This document shows positions 27,701-40,100 of a stretch of 64,000 bases of DNA, piece by piece. Under the pieces are notes generated by a model that saw nothing but the letters and a program-made list of their open reading frames with translations, was not told where the DNA came from and did no database searches. The position numbers and the translations under genes are program-made. Position 1 is the stretch's first letter, and the number at the start of each line of letters is the position of its first letter. This DNA is from Bugula neritina (taxonomy: Eukaryota > Bryozoa > Gymnolaemata > Cheilostomatida > Bugulidae), in contig OZ037767.1 in assembly GCA_964035545.1 (NCBI GenBank), positions 28,997,628 to 29,061,627 of the forward strand, written 5' to 3'.

Positions 27701-30700
27701 TATGTTACAGAGAGTTATGGTTTAATACTTAAATAAAATACTACGTGTTGTAAACAGAAGTGAATGTTTGGTATGCCACTCTGATTTCAATATGCAACAC
27801 TCCTTAGTCACACAACTTAGCTATTTTTATTAAAAAAAAAACAGATATAATATAAATTGCTTATAGATGTATTTAAATTATAAGGTGAAAAAACATGAGC
27901 TAGGAAGAATAAGTGGATAATATAAAACACAATAAATGTAAATACACGTCACTCACTGATTTTACATCCAAGAAGGTAACATTCTGGTTCATCACACGCC
28001 TGACAACTAGGCCCGACATCGGTGTCAATACACTGAGTACCAGCAGAGCAAGGGGTGCTCTCTGGGGGCGTACAGTTACACGACTGAATGTATGAGTCAC
28101 ATGCTAACCCAGTTTTACACGGGGGACACTGTCCGCCCCGCCCCACACAGTTGGGAATGGACACTACAACATGAAGTTAGATATGTTAGTATTTTGGTGT
28201 AGAATATTCACTTGTAAGCTTTACAGCTGCTTTTCTCTTCAGCTTTAAGGGAGGATCATTCAATAACTCTTACAATTTTCAATTCATCAATACACAAGTT
28301 TAAGTCTTTTGATAATATTGCTTGTAAAAATCACAAAACAAAACGTTCACCATGAACATAACTCTCAACAACTTCAGAAACAAATTCAACAACGTATGGA
28401 AATTTTTCCTTAGTCATACTCATACATAAGCTTATTTATTAATAAGTGAAAAACAAGAATATTTATAAGTTTATAAACTTCAATAAAAATATCAAATATA
28501 AATATTAAATATATATAAATATATATATATTATTATTATAAAATATAACAGAATAGTAGTATAAATATGTAATAAAATATGTAGTATATTATGTAATATA
28601 TTACGTGTTATTAGATAGATACAACTTACCATTACAACATGAACCTGTCCAGCAATCCTCACATATGCAGCGATATCCCACTTCATCCACAACGCATGTC
28701 CCGCCGTTTAAACAGGGGTGCCAGTCACAAACTAAATATCAAAGAGAAGGTAACTCTCAGTTTAATAGAACTAAGCTTAGGCCACGCGGTACCTGATATA
28801 TACTACTAACAGGCAGTATATTAACCAGTGATAAAACTACTCCAAGGAATGCCTTATTACTGATAACATGTGAAAACTTAAACAATTACTGATTCATCCA
28901 AAAATGACTTGTTTGTATGCCAAAAGTTGAATAACAAAATTGTAAGAGTATCTATTCACCTTGCAACAAATACTTTTCACAAATTTACAGCAATACAAAA
29001 ATAGTAAATAGGAAAATGCTGCCAGAATGAGTGACTCACCTGACTGCTCACACCTGTGTCCCGTCCACCCGGGAGGGCAGAAGCAGAAGAAGCCGTCCCA
29101 CTGGTTCTGACATGAGGCGCCATTTTCACAGGGGTTGGGTGAGCAATGATCTCGGGCTATATATAGACCAATAAAATAACCTCTCCAGTATAAAACAATT
29201 ATATAGTAATGTATTTTGGTGTATGAAGTCATGCAGCATATTTCATTTAAATAATTCAATTTCATTTATAAATTAGTTAGACATTGATCTATAATATTTA
29301 TTATATAATATAAATAAAATAATAATTGCAGTTTAAAACTGTAATTTTTCCAATATAAAAGCTCCACACTAGACTGAAGCTACTAGACACCAAGAGAAGG
29401 CAACTGCTAGCACTAAACTAATGCTTACGTGGAGGTACATATTCAACATTTGATACTATTCCAGTCTCTGGACAAACACAGCGGAATGTGTGTTCTGTGT
29501 TCTCACAAGTGCATTCAGGTTGGCACGGGTTAGAGGAGCACCCATCTACAACATGGAATTCAAGGCTACAGCAACTCAATTATATCCATTATAATAGTAT
29601 ACGGATGTAAGCTACATTCTGTAAACAGGCCTCAGAGTGAGAGAAGACAACTCAAAGATAATAATATCAATTCATGTAAAACATTTCAACTGCCACCTTC
29701 TAGCATGTATAAAGAACTTCCCAGATGACATTAGCAAGCTTTATTTTGCTGTACAAGCTTAAGATAAATATTTACACATTGCAAGCAGTGAAGTCAAATG
29801 AATCATTTTTAAAATAATTCAAAAGGGTTCATAAGTTAACTGTTTTGTAAGTAACAAGAATTCTTCAAACAATCATAATATAATTTAGTAACTAGTAGCA
29901 TTCTACTAAGCACAAAAATTGTGGGGGAACAATTCCAACGATGACTCTTTTTGACACCAGAGCAGTTTTACAGCAACTTAATTCAGGGCACATTGGACAT
30001 CTAGTGTCAGCTTGTATTTCTGTATACAAGAGATGCCAGACATTAGGCTATGTCGCTGCCAGCTGCCAGCTGCCATACTTGGTTAACACATGACCAGAAA
30101 GCAGACAACTCTGAGCTAGAGATTTCATACCAAACTGTGGAGGAATGTCATTGACATCACATTTCAGACACACTGGGTCTCCAAAGTGTTCCAGGATGTT
30201 TGGGATGTAACACATATTGAGAGTCCCGCCTTCCCACCAACTGGGCACTCGAACTCCTTTAGGACACGCCCTCGCTATGGGAGCATCTCCCATTTTTGAG
30301 CAAAACCAGACGAAACACAGATTGTCAGCATCTGGGAACATGTAGCCTGCACTTGGACAACGTAGAGCTACAAAACACGACACAATATTTACCTGCTAAC
30401 AAAAAATAAATTAAAGAATGGCAATTTTGAAGTTGAGATATATTGTTGGTTAATATGTCATAGCATAAGCATAAAAATAGAGCTTATGTGGGTGAAAAGA
30501 AAACAAGAAACCGGTTAATGTGCACAACACAGCACCTTGGCCCGGTGGTAACGCCAGAAACAGCATAATGGTTTTTTTTGTAACAGCATACACTAATTTT
30601 TGTTGGCTTGCACACCAAACGAGGAGTGAATCTGAAGAATTTCAGTAATAAGCAACTAAATTACGTAAATAAGTACATGCCAAGTGGCATGCATCACTTA

Positions 30701-31914
30701 CACAATTGGTGAACTAAGATAATAAGTAGCTATTAGGTGCAACAAACACGTTTACAGAACTTAGCATAATGCCGAGGGTGGAGCTAGCAATGCAGATTAT
30801 TAGTTAATCTTCCAAAAAATTACCTCATCATAATTAGAAACTAATTTATGTCAAGTAGAGTCTACTAGACTCTGTTAAAACCAGAAAACTTGTAGTAGGC
30901 TTATCTATAGCAAAGAAACAGTTCTGGTATCCTTTTTAGAGCAGAAGATAGCGTTAACTATTGAACTATAACCTCCTATAATTATAGTTTCAGTTCAGTG
31001 GCATTAACTCCTACAATATGCAACCTGGACAGATAACTCCAGATTACTATTTATTAGGCAGATTAGAAAAGCTAAGCGTTAAAACTGCTAAAAACCTAAT
31101 AAACAAAATCTCAATAAGCTATTTGATAAAATTGCTTGTTTATTCAATATTAATGTACTTTGAATTAATATTCATATATGGCTAGAACTGATAATCTATA
31201 TCCTATAGGATATAGATTAGCAGTTGGATGGGTTGCCATTGCACCTGGAAAGCAAATTGAACTCAGAATATTCAGAATGAAAGGTCAACATCTCACTAAT
31301 AGCTGTAAGAGACTGACAACAATAATCCGTCACCTTAGACAGCTTAAGATGAGTAGAAAGCAAAGGTACTGTAACAATGATAACTGCCTTTCCATCTGGA
31401 AAACTTTAGACAATCTAAATTCTACCAGGCAGTTTCCAAATAGCTGATTACAATAACTTACTGTTAGACGAAAAGGAGCATTTGTTATGCTCTTTTAAAA
31501 ATTGCCCAGAAAAGTTGAAATAAAAGTTTCAAACTTGTAGTAATAATTGGTTACTCTCAAGCTACTCAATAGCAGGAAATAGGAGCTCAGACAATGTTTA
31601 GCAATATAATCGATTGCTTCTCTGCCTTCAGAGGTACAAATCTGTTCATTTTCAGTATAAAAACTTATGCTAAGACAAAGTAAAACTCTCAACTGATCTC
31701 ATTTGCCCGCAAAAAAGCTAGTTTAACGTCTATCTGATCGCTGAACATATTAAACCCTTTGTTCAATTCTTAAGAAGAATTAAACTTGCATTATATATAT
31801 TAATATTTTATGTAATTTCGCAACAGTACCTCTAGCGGCAGAGGAAGCTCCCAAGTTGTAGTTCTCAGCGACAACAACTGTCAGAATAGAGGATGCAAGA
31901 AGCCACAACTCCAT
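18708..31914 (-). CDS. Secreted EGF-array protein with IgGFc-binding-type domain
   Basis: Seventeen exons sum to 1,581 residues: 31914-31830, 30367-30131, 29545-29429, 29156-29040, 28731-28630, 28163-27957, 27683-27516, 27389-25638, 25081-24820, 24346-24162, 23748-23442, 23122-22969, 22754-22610, 22477-22255, 21954-21819, 20032-19886 and 19109-18708. Domains in order: signal peptide (1-16, LLASSILTVVVA); a Cys-rich module resembling chitin-binding type 2 (about 30-105); EGF-like modules (108-219), one a classical hEGF (NPCENGASCQNQ); about 20 repeats of some 40 residues with eight cysteines each (about 240-1090), 14 of them in one 1.75-kb exon; then an IgGFc-binding-type domain (about 1100-1581) with VSTPGLPF, ISVYGINKDRWTADGFLALP, RLDLTGTEVISSKPIHIFSG and VYGYDDRESYGFPA. 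Exons 2-8 are bounded by phase-1 introns, as in shuffled extracellular modules. There is no transmembrane or GPI segment, so it should be secreted, perhaps as a mucus, matrix or adhesive component; that role is inference. Confidence 0.9.
24375..24500. repeat. Intronic tandem repeat, about 25 bp x 5
   Basis: Units with core agcagtcaatgagctctaca lie about 40 bp upstream, in gene orientation, of the acceptor of exon 10 of the EGF/IgGFc-binding gene. Confidence 0.75.
31192..31219. repeat. Perfect 28-bp palindrome
   Basis: taatctatatccta is followed directly by its complement, with no loop. It lies in intron 1 of the EGF/IgGFc-binding gene. Confidence 0.7.
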
Positions 31915-34177
31915 CTTAACTTTGGCAGATGAACTCTAAAAGCATTCACATAGAAAGTCAACTGAGACAAAATAAACGTTAGTTAAGGCGTTACAGAATA
32001 TTCTTTTAAGCTCCTAACGCAGTTATTGCTGTTATTGCTAAGGTATTACGCAGTTATTGCTGGGCTAAGGTATTATGCAGTTATTGCTGTTATTGCTAAG
32101 GTATTATGCAGTTCAAAGGTAGCTTTATCTGTTAATATTTTATATATTTTAAGTAATTATAAACTTTCAACAAAGGAGAAACTTAGATGAAGACACAAAT
32201 TATCAACTATTAATACCATGAAATTATAGTTTTCTACCAATAATTCAAATTAAATAAAACAAATAATTTTGCTGCACAATTCTGAGCAAATCTAAACACT
32301 CATTAAATTAATTGCTCAAGTAATATTTAGTTAAATCATGGAGGAAAAACAAAACTGATACTTACTAGCAGAGAGCAGCCCTAATCTGTTGTTTCCATTC
32401 GCCTTCTGATGATAATCTGTACTCTAATCCACCATGTAACTCTCTTAACTATCTTTATACTCTTATAAATCCTTGATTTGTTGCCATGGTTACGAAAAAA
32501 CAACCTGTCCATGAACACCTGATAATACCCTTAGTGATGCCCTGAAGGCTTAGTTACATGATTAGCTTCACATGCATTATGTTGTTATCTCTTCGTATTT
32601 ATTTCAACCAATTCCACGTCTTTCAGGGAGGGAGAGTTGGAGCTTTACTAAACCCATCTGATACAAACTGTTCAGAATATTAATACAAATTTAGCATAAA
32701 ATAATGCAGTTTACACCTTTCAAAGAGGTTGATAAAATTACACATGTTATACAATTCTAATATATCTGTAAAAAACAGGTTTTTGTGAAATCAATATATA
32801 AGTAGACACAAACTTAATATTTTAAAATAGAGATACGAGTTTATAAATTCAGTTAATGCTCACTCTGCTCAACCGCTGACGAAAATTAGCAACAGGATTG
32901 GGTTAAGACAATATTATAATATTGATTAGGATTTCTATAATTCTCACCTATCTCCACTTTGTCCTGTTCCGGTAAGATTTCTATAATAGACTATTTATAA
33001 TATTCTCAAGATTTACATAATACAATATTCACTTTCAACAAAATTACAAATTATGCAAAGCTGCTTGAAGCCTTCTGAGTAGTTAGAGAAGCTGTATTCT
33101 CTATTGAGCCTCAAAAGATATGGAACTTTTATCCTTTAAAGACAATGCAGTGCGGTTACAGATATCAGAGGTTATACAGTACAGGTCTGGTCTCTCTTTA
33201 AGACAATAACATACTATATAATAATAAGATTAGCTCAAACATTAGCCTCAGATTAACAGTGTTGAAGAAAGCTTTCACCTGACCACTTTATAGTATCTTT
33301 GAAGTTTTTCAAAAGTTCACAAGATGGGAGTGTAATTATGAACAGGGCTATCTGAACAGATAGAGCCTTCCTTCTCAACATCCAAATATGGTCATTTTTA
33401 TTTTATGATAAAAACCCTACATATTTAACACAGTAATTTTATTAACTGAACTGCTTAACTTGTAAAATTATTGTAAGCTGAAGCCGAGAGTACTAATCTA
33501 CATTTTGTACTTATTTAACTGTAATCATATGAACAGTGACGTTATCCAGTGCAACAAATATCAAGTTTTCATTGGGTGTTTATTTAGTTGCGACTCGGTA
33601 TAATGTTATTGATCATTGTTGGGCTCAAATAAGCCATAGAGAGAGGTTATAAAATAAAACAGTGCAATAAATAAGTTGGCATATAAAATTAACATGAGTT
33701 ATACAAAAAAGGTTTTAGCAGGGTTTAACTACAGCATCATCCTTTCTTTGACAAGTTAGCAGTAGAAACTTTTACACCAATAAAATGGGTTAGTAAAGAG
33801 GAAAACAACTTCAATGTTGCATAAATGAGTGAATACGTTAGGTATTGTAGGATTGGCTTTCTAGTATATAAATATACGTTAAGTGTTCCCCGCATTAAAG
33901 CAGAAGCCCAAGTGGTAATAAATAAGAATATTTATGTAAGTTTTAAAAGCTTTGTGCAGAATATTATTATATAAAAATATACTAGATAGCTACAGTGAAA
34001 TGCCTCCATAGACTAGATTACCCCTATTCATTTCTCCAAATAAGTGGGTAGTGTAGAGATTTTACAAAAAAGCTTTACCTTTCAACAGCTACAATATAGT
34101 TCAAACCACAGTCTATGCCATTCAAACGGGAAGTAAATTCAAGCCGAGACTAAATTCTATGTAACAGGTAAGGAATG
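31915..34177. other. Intergenic region between the EGF gene 5' end and TRAPPC10 3' end
   Basis: No gene is seen. It should hold the EGF-gene promoter on the 31.9-kb side and the TRAPPC10 3' UTR on the 34.1-kb side. A minus-strand AATAAA is at about 33579-33584. Confidence 0.45.
32019..32113. repeat. Imperfect tandem repeat, cagttattgctgttattgct
   Basis: About three units with core cagttattgctgttattgct and aaggtattatg lie just upstream of exon 1 of the EGF/IgGFc-binding gene, in its promoter or 5' UTR. Confidence 0.6.
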
Positions 34178-37100
34178 TCAGCTTTCGTTGTTACTGATAA
34201 AGACTTGAGAGAGTTTGGAGTTGTCATACACCTGACCAGGTAGAAACTCCTCATCGTTAGCATTACGTAACTTTACCTCCGGCATGCAGAGGAAGCCATT
34301 GGTGAGGGGCATCAGCCTCACGCTGATAGTTGAGCAGAGAGTTTGTGAGTCCAGCTCCAGCAACCCTACAATTCACACGCTGTCCAGTAATAACCACAAA
34401 TAGTCAGAAATGCTTCACTTTGACAGCACACGCTTTGAGTTTTACTTTTTGAATGCACTTATGTATAGTTTGATGCAATAGTAAATTTTGAAAAAATAAG
34501 ATTTCTTAACAAAGAAAAAAGAATTACAAAACCTCACTTTTAAATTGTTTACAGTATTACAAAATTCTGATCTTTTTACAATATGATGATTATACAGAAA
34601 GAGAGAGAGGTGCTAGTTTTTCCCAGATGTAAACTTTATAAACTTCTTAAATATAAAGCAGAGTTGCTCCTTAAAACTATTCTAATTAAACCGACAAAGT
34701 TATTAATAGAATGTTTATTTACTTATCCTCAATATAGAATCTGCACCAACTAAACAAGCAAAGGTACTGACAGAATTCTAGACACTTGCAGAACTAAGCA
34801 GGCTGAATCAGCTGGTATCAGCAAGACAGCCAAGGGATGTCATTACTGCTTAATGCAAGTCACAGAGAAACTGTTAATCTCAGCTAATCCATGGGTAGAT
34901 ACAAGATTGTGAGCTGAAGATTTTGTGAGACTCTTTAGTGAGTCACAAACACTCTCTCATTAGGATAACTAACTATATCTATGAGTGTTACCACATAGTC
35001 AGTACTGCATGTGTCAGCAATGTTTGTATCAGCAGTGTTTGTGTCAACAGTGTATGTACCAACAATGTATGTATGTATGTATACTGTATGTTGGCAGTGT
35101 ATGTATGTGAACAAAAGACCAAATTGCCATGCCAATTATAACTGTCATGTAACTTAAGAACTTTTCTTGTGAAAAGTTTTAAAGTGTAACACACTGAGTA
35201 CATGCCAGTCATACCGGAATAGTAACTTTGACACAAATTCTAGCCTAGTTCTAATTTCCTGCAGCATCTCTATACAAATTAGTTGAAGGGCTACACAGTC
35301 TGTATGATATGTAGGAATAGAGTTCATTGACACCGTATGCTCCAGTTCTCAGGAAAAATCATTTGAATAGAGTTGGTAATAAACAGTAAAAATTATAGTT
35401 AAAATATGTTTTGTGGTCAACTTATATAATTTAATTTGTAATATTCTGAATGGATCATTTATTTTATGACTAATCTTGCTACTTCAAACAGATTTAGCAG
35501 TCTGGAGGCCTGAGAACAGTGTATTACAGGATATATTAGCATGTTAATCTCCCAACAGTAGCATTGTGTAGCATTTCTACCAGATAAACATGAGAAGAGC
35601 AAATAACTATTCCTAATTACTGCTAGAGTCAGCCAAAGGTAATGTTTAGTAGGAGGGATAACTCCGTCATAGCCAGTTACTTGAGACTTGAGTTGAGAGT
35701 CCGTATGGGTTATTGAAGACCTGCTTTAGCTTAGACTGTATTATTAAACCATCATAGTGTGATACATACAACACATATTCCACTGAGGTCTTCTCTATTT
35801 TAAGAATATATTGCAACCATAACAGCTCCAGCCTTAACAGTAGAGCTCAGAACATCTGCACTTTAAAACACAGCTGTTTATCACCTTGACATAGATATAG
35901 AGATTACACAGCCCTATGATGACAGTAGTATGAACTGCAGGTATGTATGTTACTTGTATATATTATGAGGAAGAGTTAGTAAGAGCTTCTGCACCAGGCT
36001 ATAAGTATATTTACTATACATTTGGAGGCAACTTGAACAACAGAAACAGTACAGCAGGAAGGGGAAGTGGACAACATAGCTACTCAACCAAGATGGCAGC
36101 AGTCTGACTCACCGTGTTTGCTGCCGCTGATCGCCCAATTAGGATCCGATCGAATCTCGTAGGACATTTGCTGAGAGTGCCCTTCACCTTCGTAAGGTTG
36201 AAGGTCAGCGCAAGACTTGAGTTCAACAACCATCTCACACTCGCACAGAGCCTGCCAAGTGTTGGGTTTCAGTTCCGAGGAGAGAGAGTCAGGGGAGAAT
36301 GGGGAAGCCTGTTCGGTTGAGGTTTGACGAGATATGGACAGGGGTGACATAGGTATGCCTGACTTGATGTATCTAGTCATTATGAACTGAGTCTACAAGC
36401 AATCACAATGCATCGTTTGCATGATATAAATCTATAGTTTTACAGAAAAAATGGATTTAAATGCCAGAATAGAATATATTTTTAAAACCGAACTATTGAA
36501 GACGTCTGCTGTACCTTCCCTGTGACTCACCAGCACGATGTCGATGCTGACTTCCGTACTGAATGTGTAGAAGTCATCGGTCAGCGTCTCAGCCACCTTC
36601 TCTTGAAACTGCAAGGAGAACGAGCACTTTACAGAGTCCGTGATGACTGCATCAGCTTTCAACCTCCACAGAAAAGAGAGCTGGCTAGACCGTTTCAACG
36701 TCTGCAAAAAGAGAGAATGTTTAGACAGAGAAACATAGTGTATCAGATGTGTATTGGACAGAGTATGCAGCCTCCATACATGCAGATAACATGGTTCATG
36801 GTTAGACAAAGTAGTCACAGAACACTATCATTGTGGGATTATTTGATAAAAACAACTTAAAGCCTCAGTATTAGCTACAATAAACAGGTATCTGTAAGAC
36901 AAGATGCTATAATAACTGAGAGAGAGCTTACAGTAATAGGTTCTGCTCAATTACCCAACTAATAACAAACTAATAAACCAGTAAATATAGTACTTCACAC
37001 TCAACATCATTCAGTGTAGAATACTAAATTCTGAGCAACATAATTACATGCTAAATACAAATAATATAATTTCCATAGCCTTAGCCCATAGAAAACAGCA

Positions 37101-40100
37101 GTTTTGTTTCTTAGACTGAGATATTATCATACAGTAGCTGATGGTAGCTGTACCATTAGAAAGCTTGACTATACACAGTGCACTCATGTGACTCTATAAT
37201 GAGGGGTTTTCTTCTCTTACCCACAATGCATTGTCTGGACCGTTGAGGCTGGTAAATTCTAGACCACAGTCTGATTGCTGAGTGACTTCGAGGGACGGGT
37301 GCCTTATGCTGATGTCCCGACCTTCTACCAGGGAGAACACGGCTATTTGAATGAACTTTCTACAATAAAAACGAGCGCTTCATATAACAGTAATATATTT
37401 AAGAAAAGAAAATTGTATTGTAAAGTAACTTATCAATTGATTCGGGTGAATTATATTCTGGCATTACATGTGATCCTATACTTCATCATTATATTACAAT
37501 ATCACTAACAGATTACACCACGCACACACATATACCAGTATATTATGTTATTATAGTAATATACTTACTGCTCCCTGGCTGTATATACTTTGCTAGAGAT
37601 TTCTATTGGACAACAGCATTCAATAGTCTGAGATATGAGCAGTGTCTCTGCAGGTAGAGTGTAGTGTGGAGTACTTTCAAAAGAAAATTTCACCTGCAAG
37701 CAAACAGTAGACTTACTATTGCAGGTTTCACTGCCGTGACAATAACTCCATACGCCAAGCAAAGCAATGCTAAACTATACAATGAAATGCTATATTATAT
37801 TAAGCTATATTGTGTTATACTAAGCCCACCCCCCCCCATAGGCTATACTATACTGACAGCACCTTGGGGTTATACTATACTATATTATACTGACAGCACC
37901 TTGGTGTTATACTATACTGACAGCACCTTTGTGTTATACTATACATACTGACAGCACCTTTGTGTTATACTATACATACTGACAGCACCTTGGTGTTATA
38001 CTATACTATACTGACAGCACCTTGGTGTTATACTATACATACTGACAGCACCTTGGTGTTATACTATACATACTGACAGCACCTTGGTGTTATACTATAC
38101 ATACTGACAGCACCTTGGTGTTATACTATACTGACAGCACCTTGGTGTTATACTATACTATACTGACAGCACCTTGGTGTTATACTATACTATACTGACA
38201 GCACCTTGGTGTTATACTATACTGACAGCACCTTGGTGTTATATTATACTATACTATACTGACAGCACCTTGGTGTTATACTATACTATACTGACAGCAC
38301 CTTGGTGTTATACTATACTATACTGGCAGCACCTTGGTGTTATACTATACATACTGACAGCACCTTGGTGTTATACTATACATACTGACAGCACCTTGGT
38401 GTTATACTATACTATACTGGCAGCACCTTGGTGTTATACTATACTATACTGACAGCACCTTGGTGTTATACTATACATACTGACAGCACCTTGGTGTTAT
38501 ACTATACTATACTATACTGACAGCACCTTGGTGTTATACTATACATACTGACAGCACCTTGGTGTTATACTATACATACTGACAGCACCTTGGTGTTATA
38601 CTATACTATACTGACAGCACCTTGGTGTTATACTATACTATACTATACATACTGACAGCACCTTGGTGTTATACTATACTATACTGGCAGCACCTTGGTG
38701 TTATACTATACTATACTATACTGATAGCAGCTTGGTGTGATACTATTCTATACATACAGGCAGCACCTTGGTGTGATACTTACTGGCAGCAATTGAGAAC
38801 TTGGTGTGATACTCTTGGTGGTGGGTTGGAACTGAAACCTCACAGTAGTTGGAGATTCCGTAGAACTGTGCACCATTACGTCTGCCTGCGATGAAGTCAC
38901 ACTTGGCAGCTTGCCATCAACATCCTCGGAGCTGACCTGAGCAGTCAGCGAGTTGGTCATTCCAAGGAAGCAAATCTGCTGGTCCCCTGCAAGTCAAGTC
39001 TTTGTAGATCATACAAGAGCTGCACCCCGTGAACATACAGTACATATACTGAATCCATTAGCAAGGAAGTCAAAAGAGTATTGGTTTGCGTGGCTATTAA
39101 TATGTTATATACAGTTTACTGGAAGCTCACACAATGTATACCTGCAGAGGTTTGTACAGATGTACGTGTCTTACCAAATTCGACCTTGACCTTTGGTGGT
39201 GTAGAGGTACGGATACTGAATGCTCCGCCAGGCACATTGGAGTAGAGGTCAATACTCGACTTCTGCAGACGTATTTGATGCACCCTAAACTCGCCCATGC
39301 GAGGCTCCTTGAAAAACAAGATTAAACGCCACATTTAGTTAATCATAATGAGCAGAAGAACATCTGCCCCAGCTAATCTCTTTCTATATTTGTCTAAGAG
39401 CGGGAGACACACCTAAACAAGCCATTATTCTAGTCTGCGACCTTCACATTTCCAAAGGAGATGTCAACAATAACAGCTGGAAATGCACTAAAAAATCACA
39501 TAAATACCAGCTTCTTGCAGTTTTATATTCCATTAATGGCTCCATTACCCGAGAAAGTGGTCTTTACAAGTATAAAATTTAATAATTAAGTCTTCAAATA
39601 TGGGTTTAAGTCCAGGGCTTGCTAAGCCCGTAATTATCAGCCATACACAGCATATATCACACTGAAACTTCAGTTACACGATGTATTAGATACTTGCTAA
39701 GACATTTTATTGCCTTTGGCAAAAAAACTTCAAGAGATCCTCCTACACTAGCATAAAACTCCATTTTTTCAGTTTAGACTAAAGAGAAAAAAAAAACTGA
39801 AATAACAAAAATACCAGATAAGTAAATAGCAGAGTTCTATAGTCAAGCTATGCGGGTACCTGTAGCAAGAAAGTCAGCATGTTTCTACCGGGCTTGAGGC
39901 TGCCAGAGCAAATGCTGGCCACCATTTCCTGTTCGCTGTCTGTCTGTTCGACTTTGTTTTTGCTGAGATTACGAATCATGTGACCGGTGTTGTGGGAGTC
40001 CTTATGGGTGAGCAGTGAGTGCGGGTTGACACAGTCGAGACCGACGGATACGCTGCCGTCTTCCTGTTTCCTGTCATAGAACGGCGTGAGCTGGACAGCA

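Noticed and set aside
23396-31914. Splitting the large gene into a separate EGF-array gene and an IgGFc-binding gene
   Set aside because: The exon phases run through 24162/23748 without a stop, polyadenylation signal or new signal peptide, and the summed length is a whole number of codons. RNA data could still overturn this.
37664-38894. Several frames rich in Tyr, Thr, Leu and Trp
   Set aside because: They read through the TRAPPC10 intron 16 minisatellite. The gene is on the other strand and splicing removes this region.
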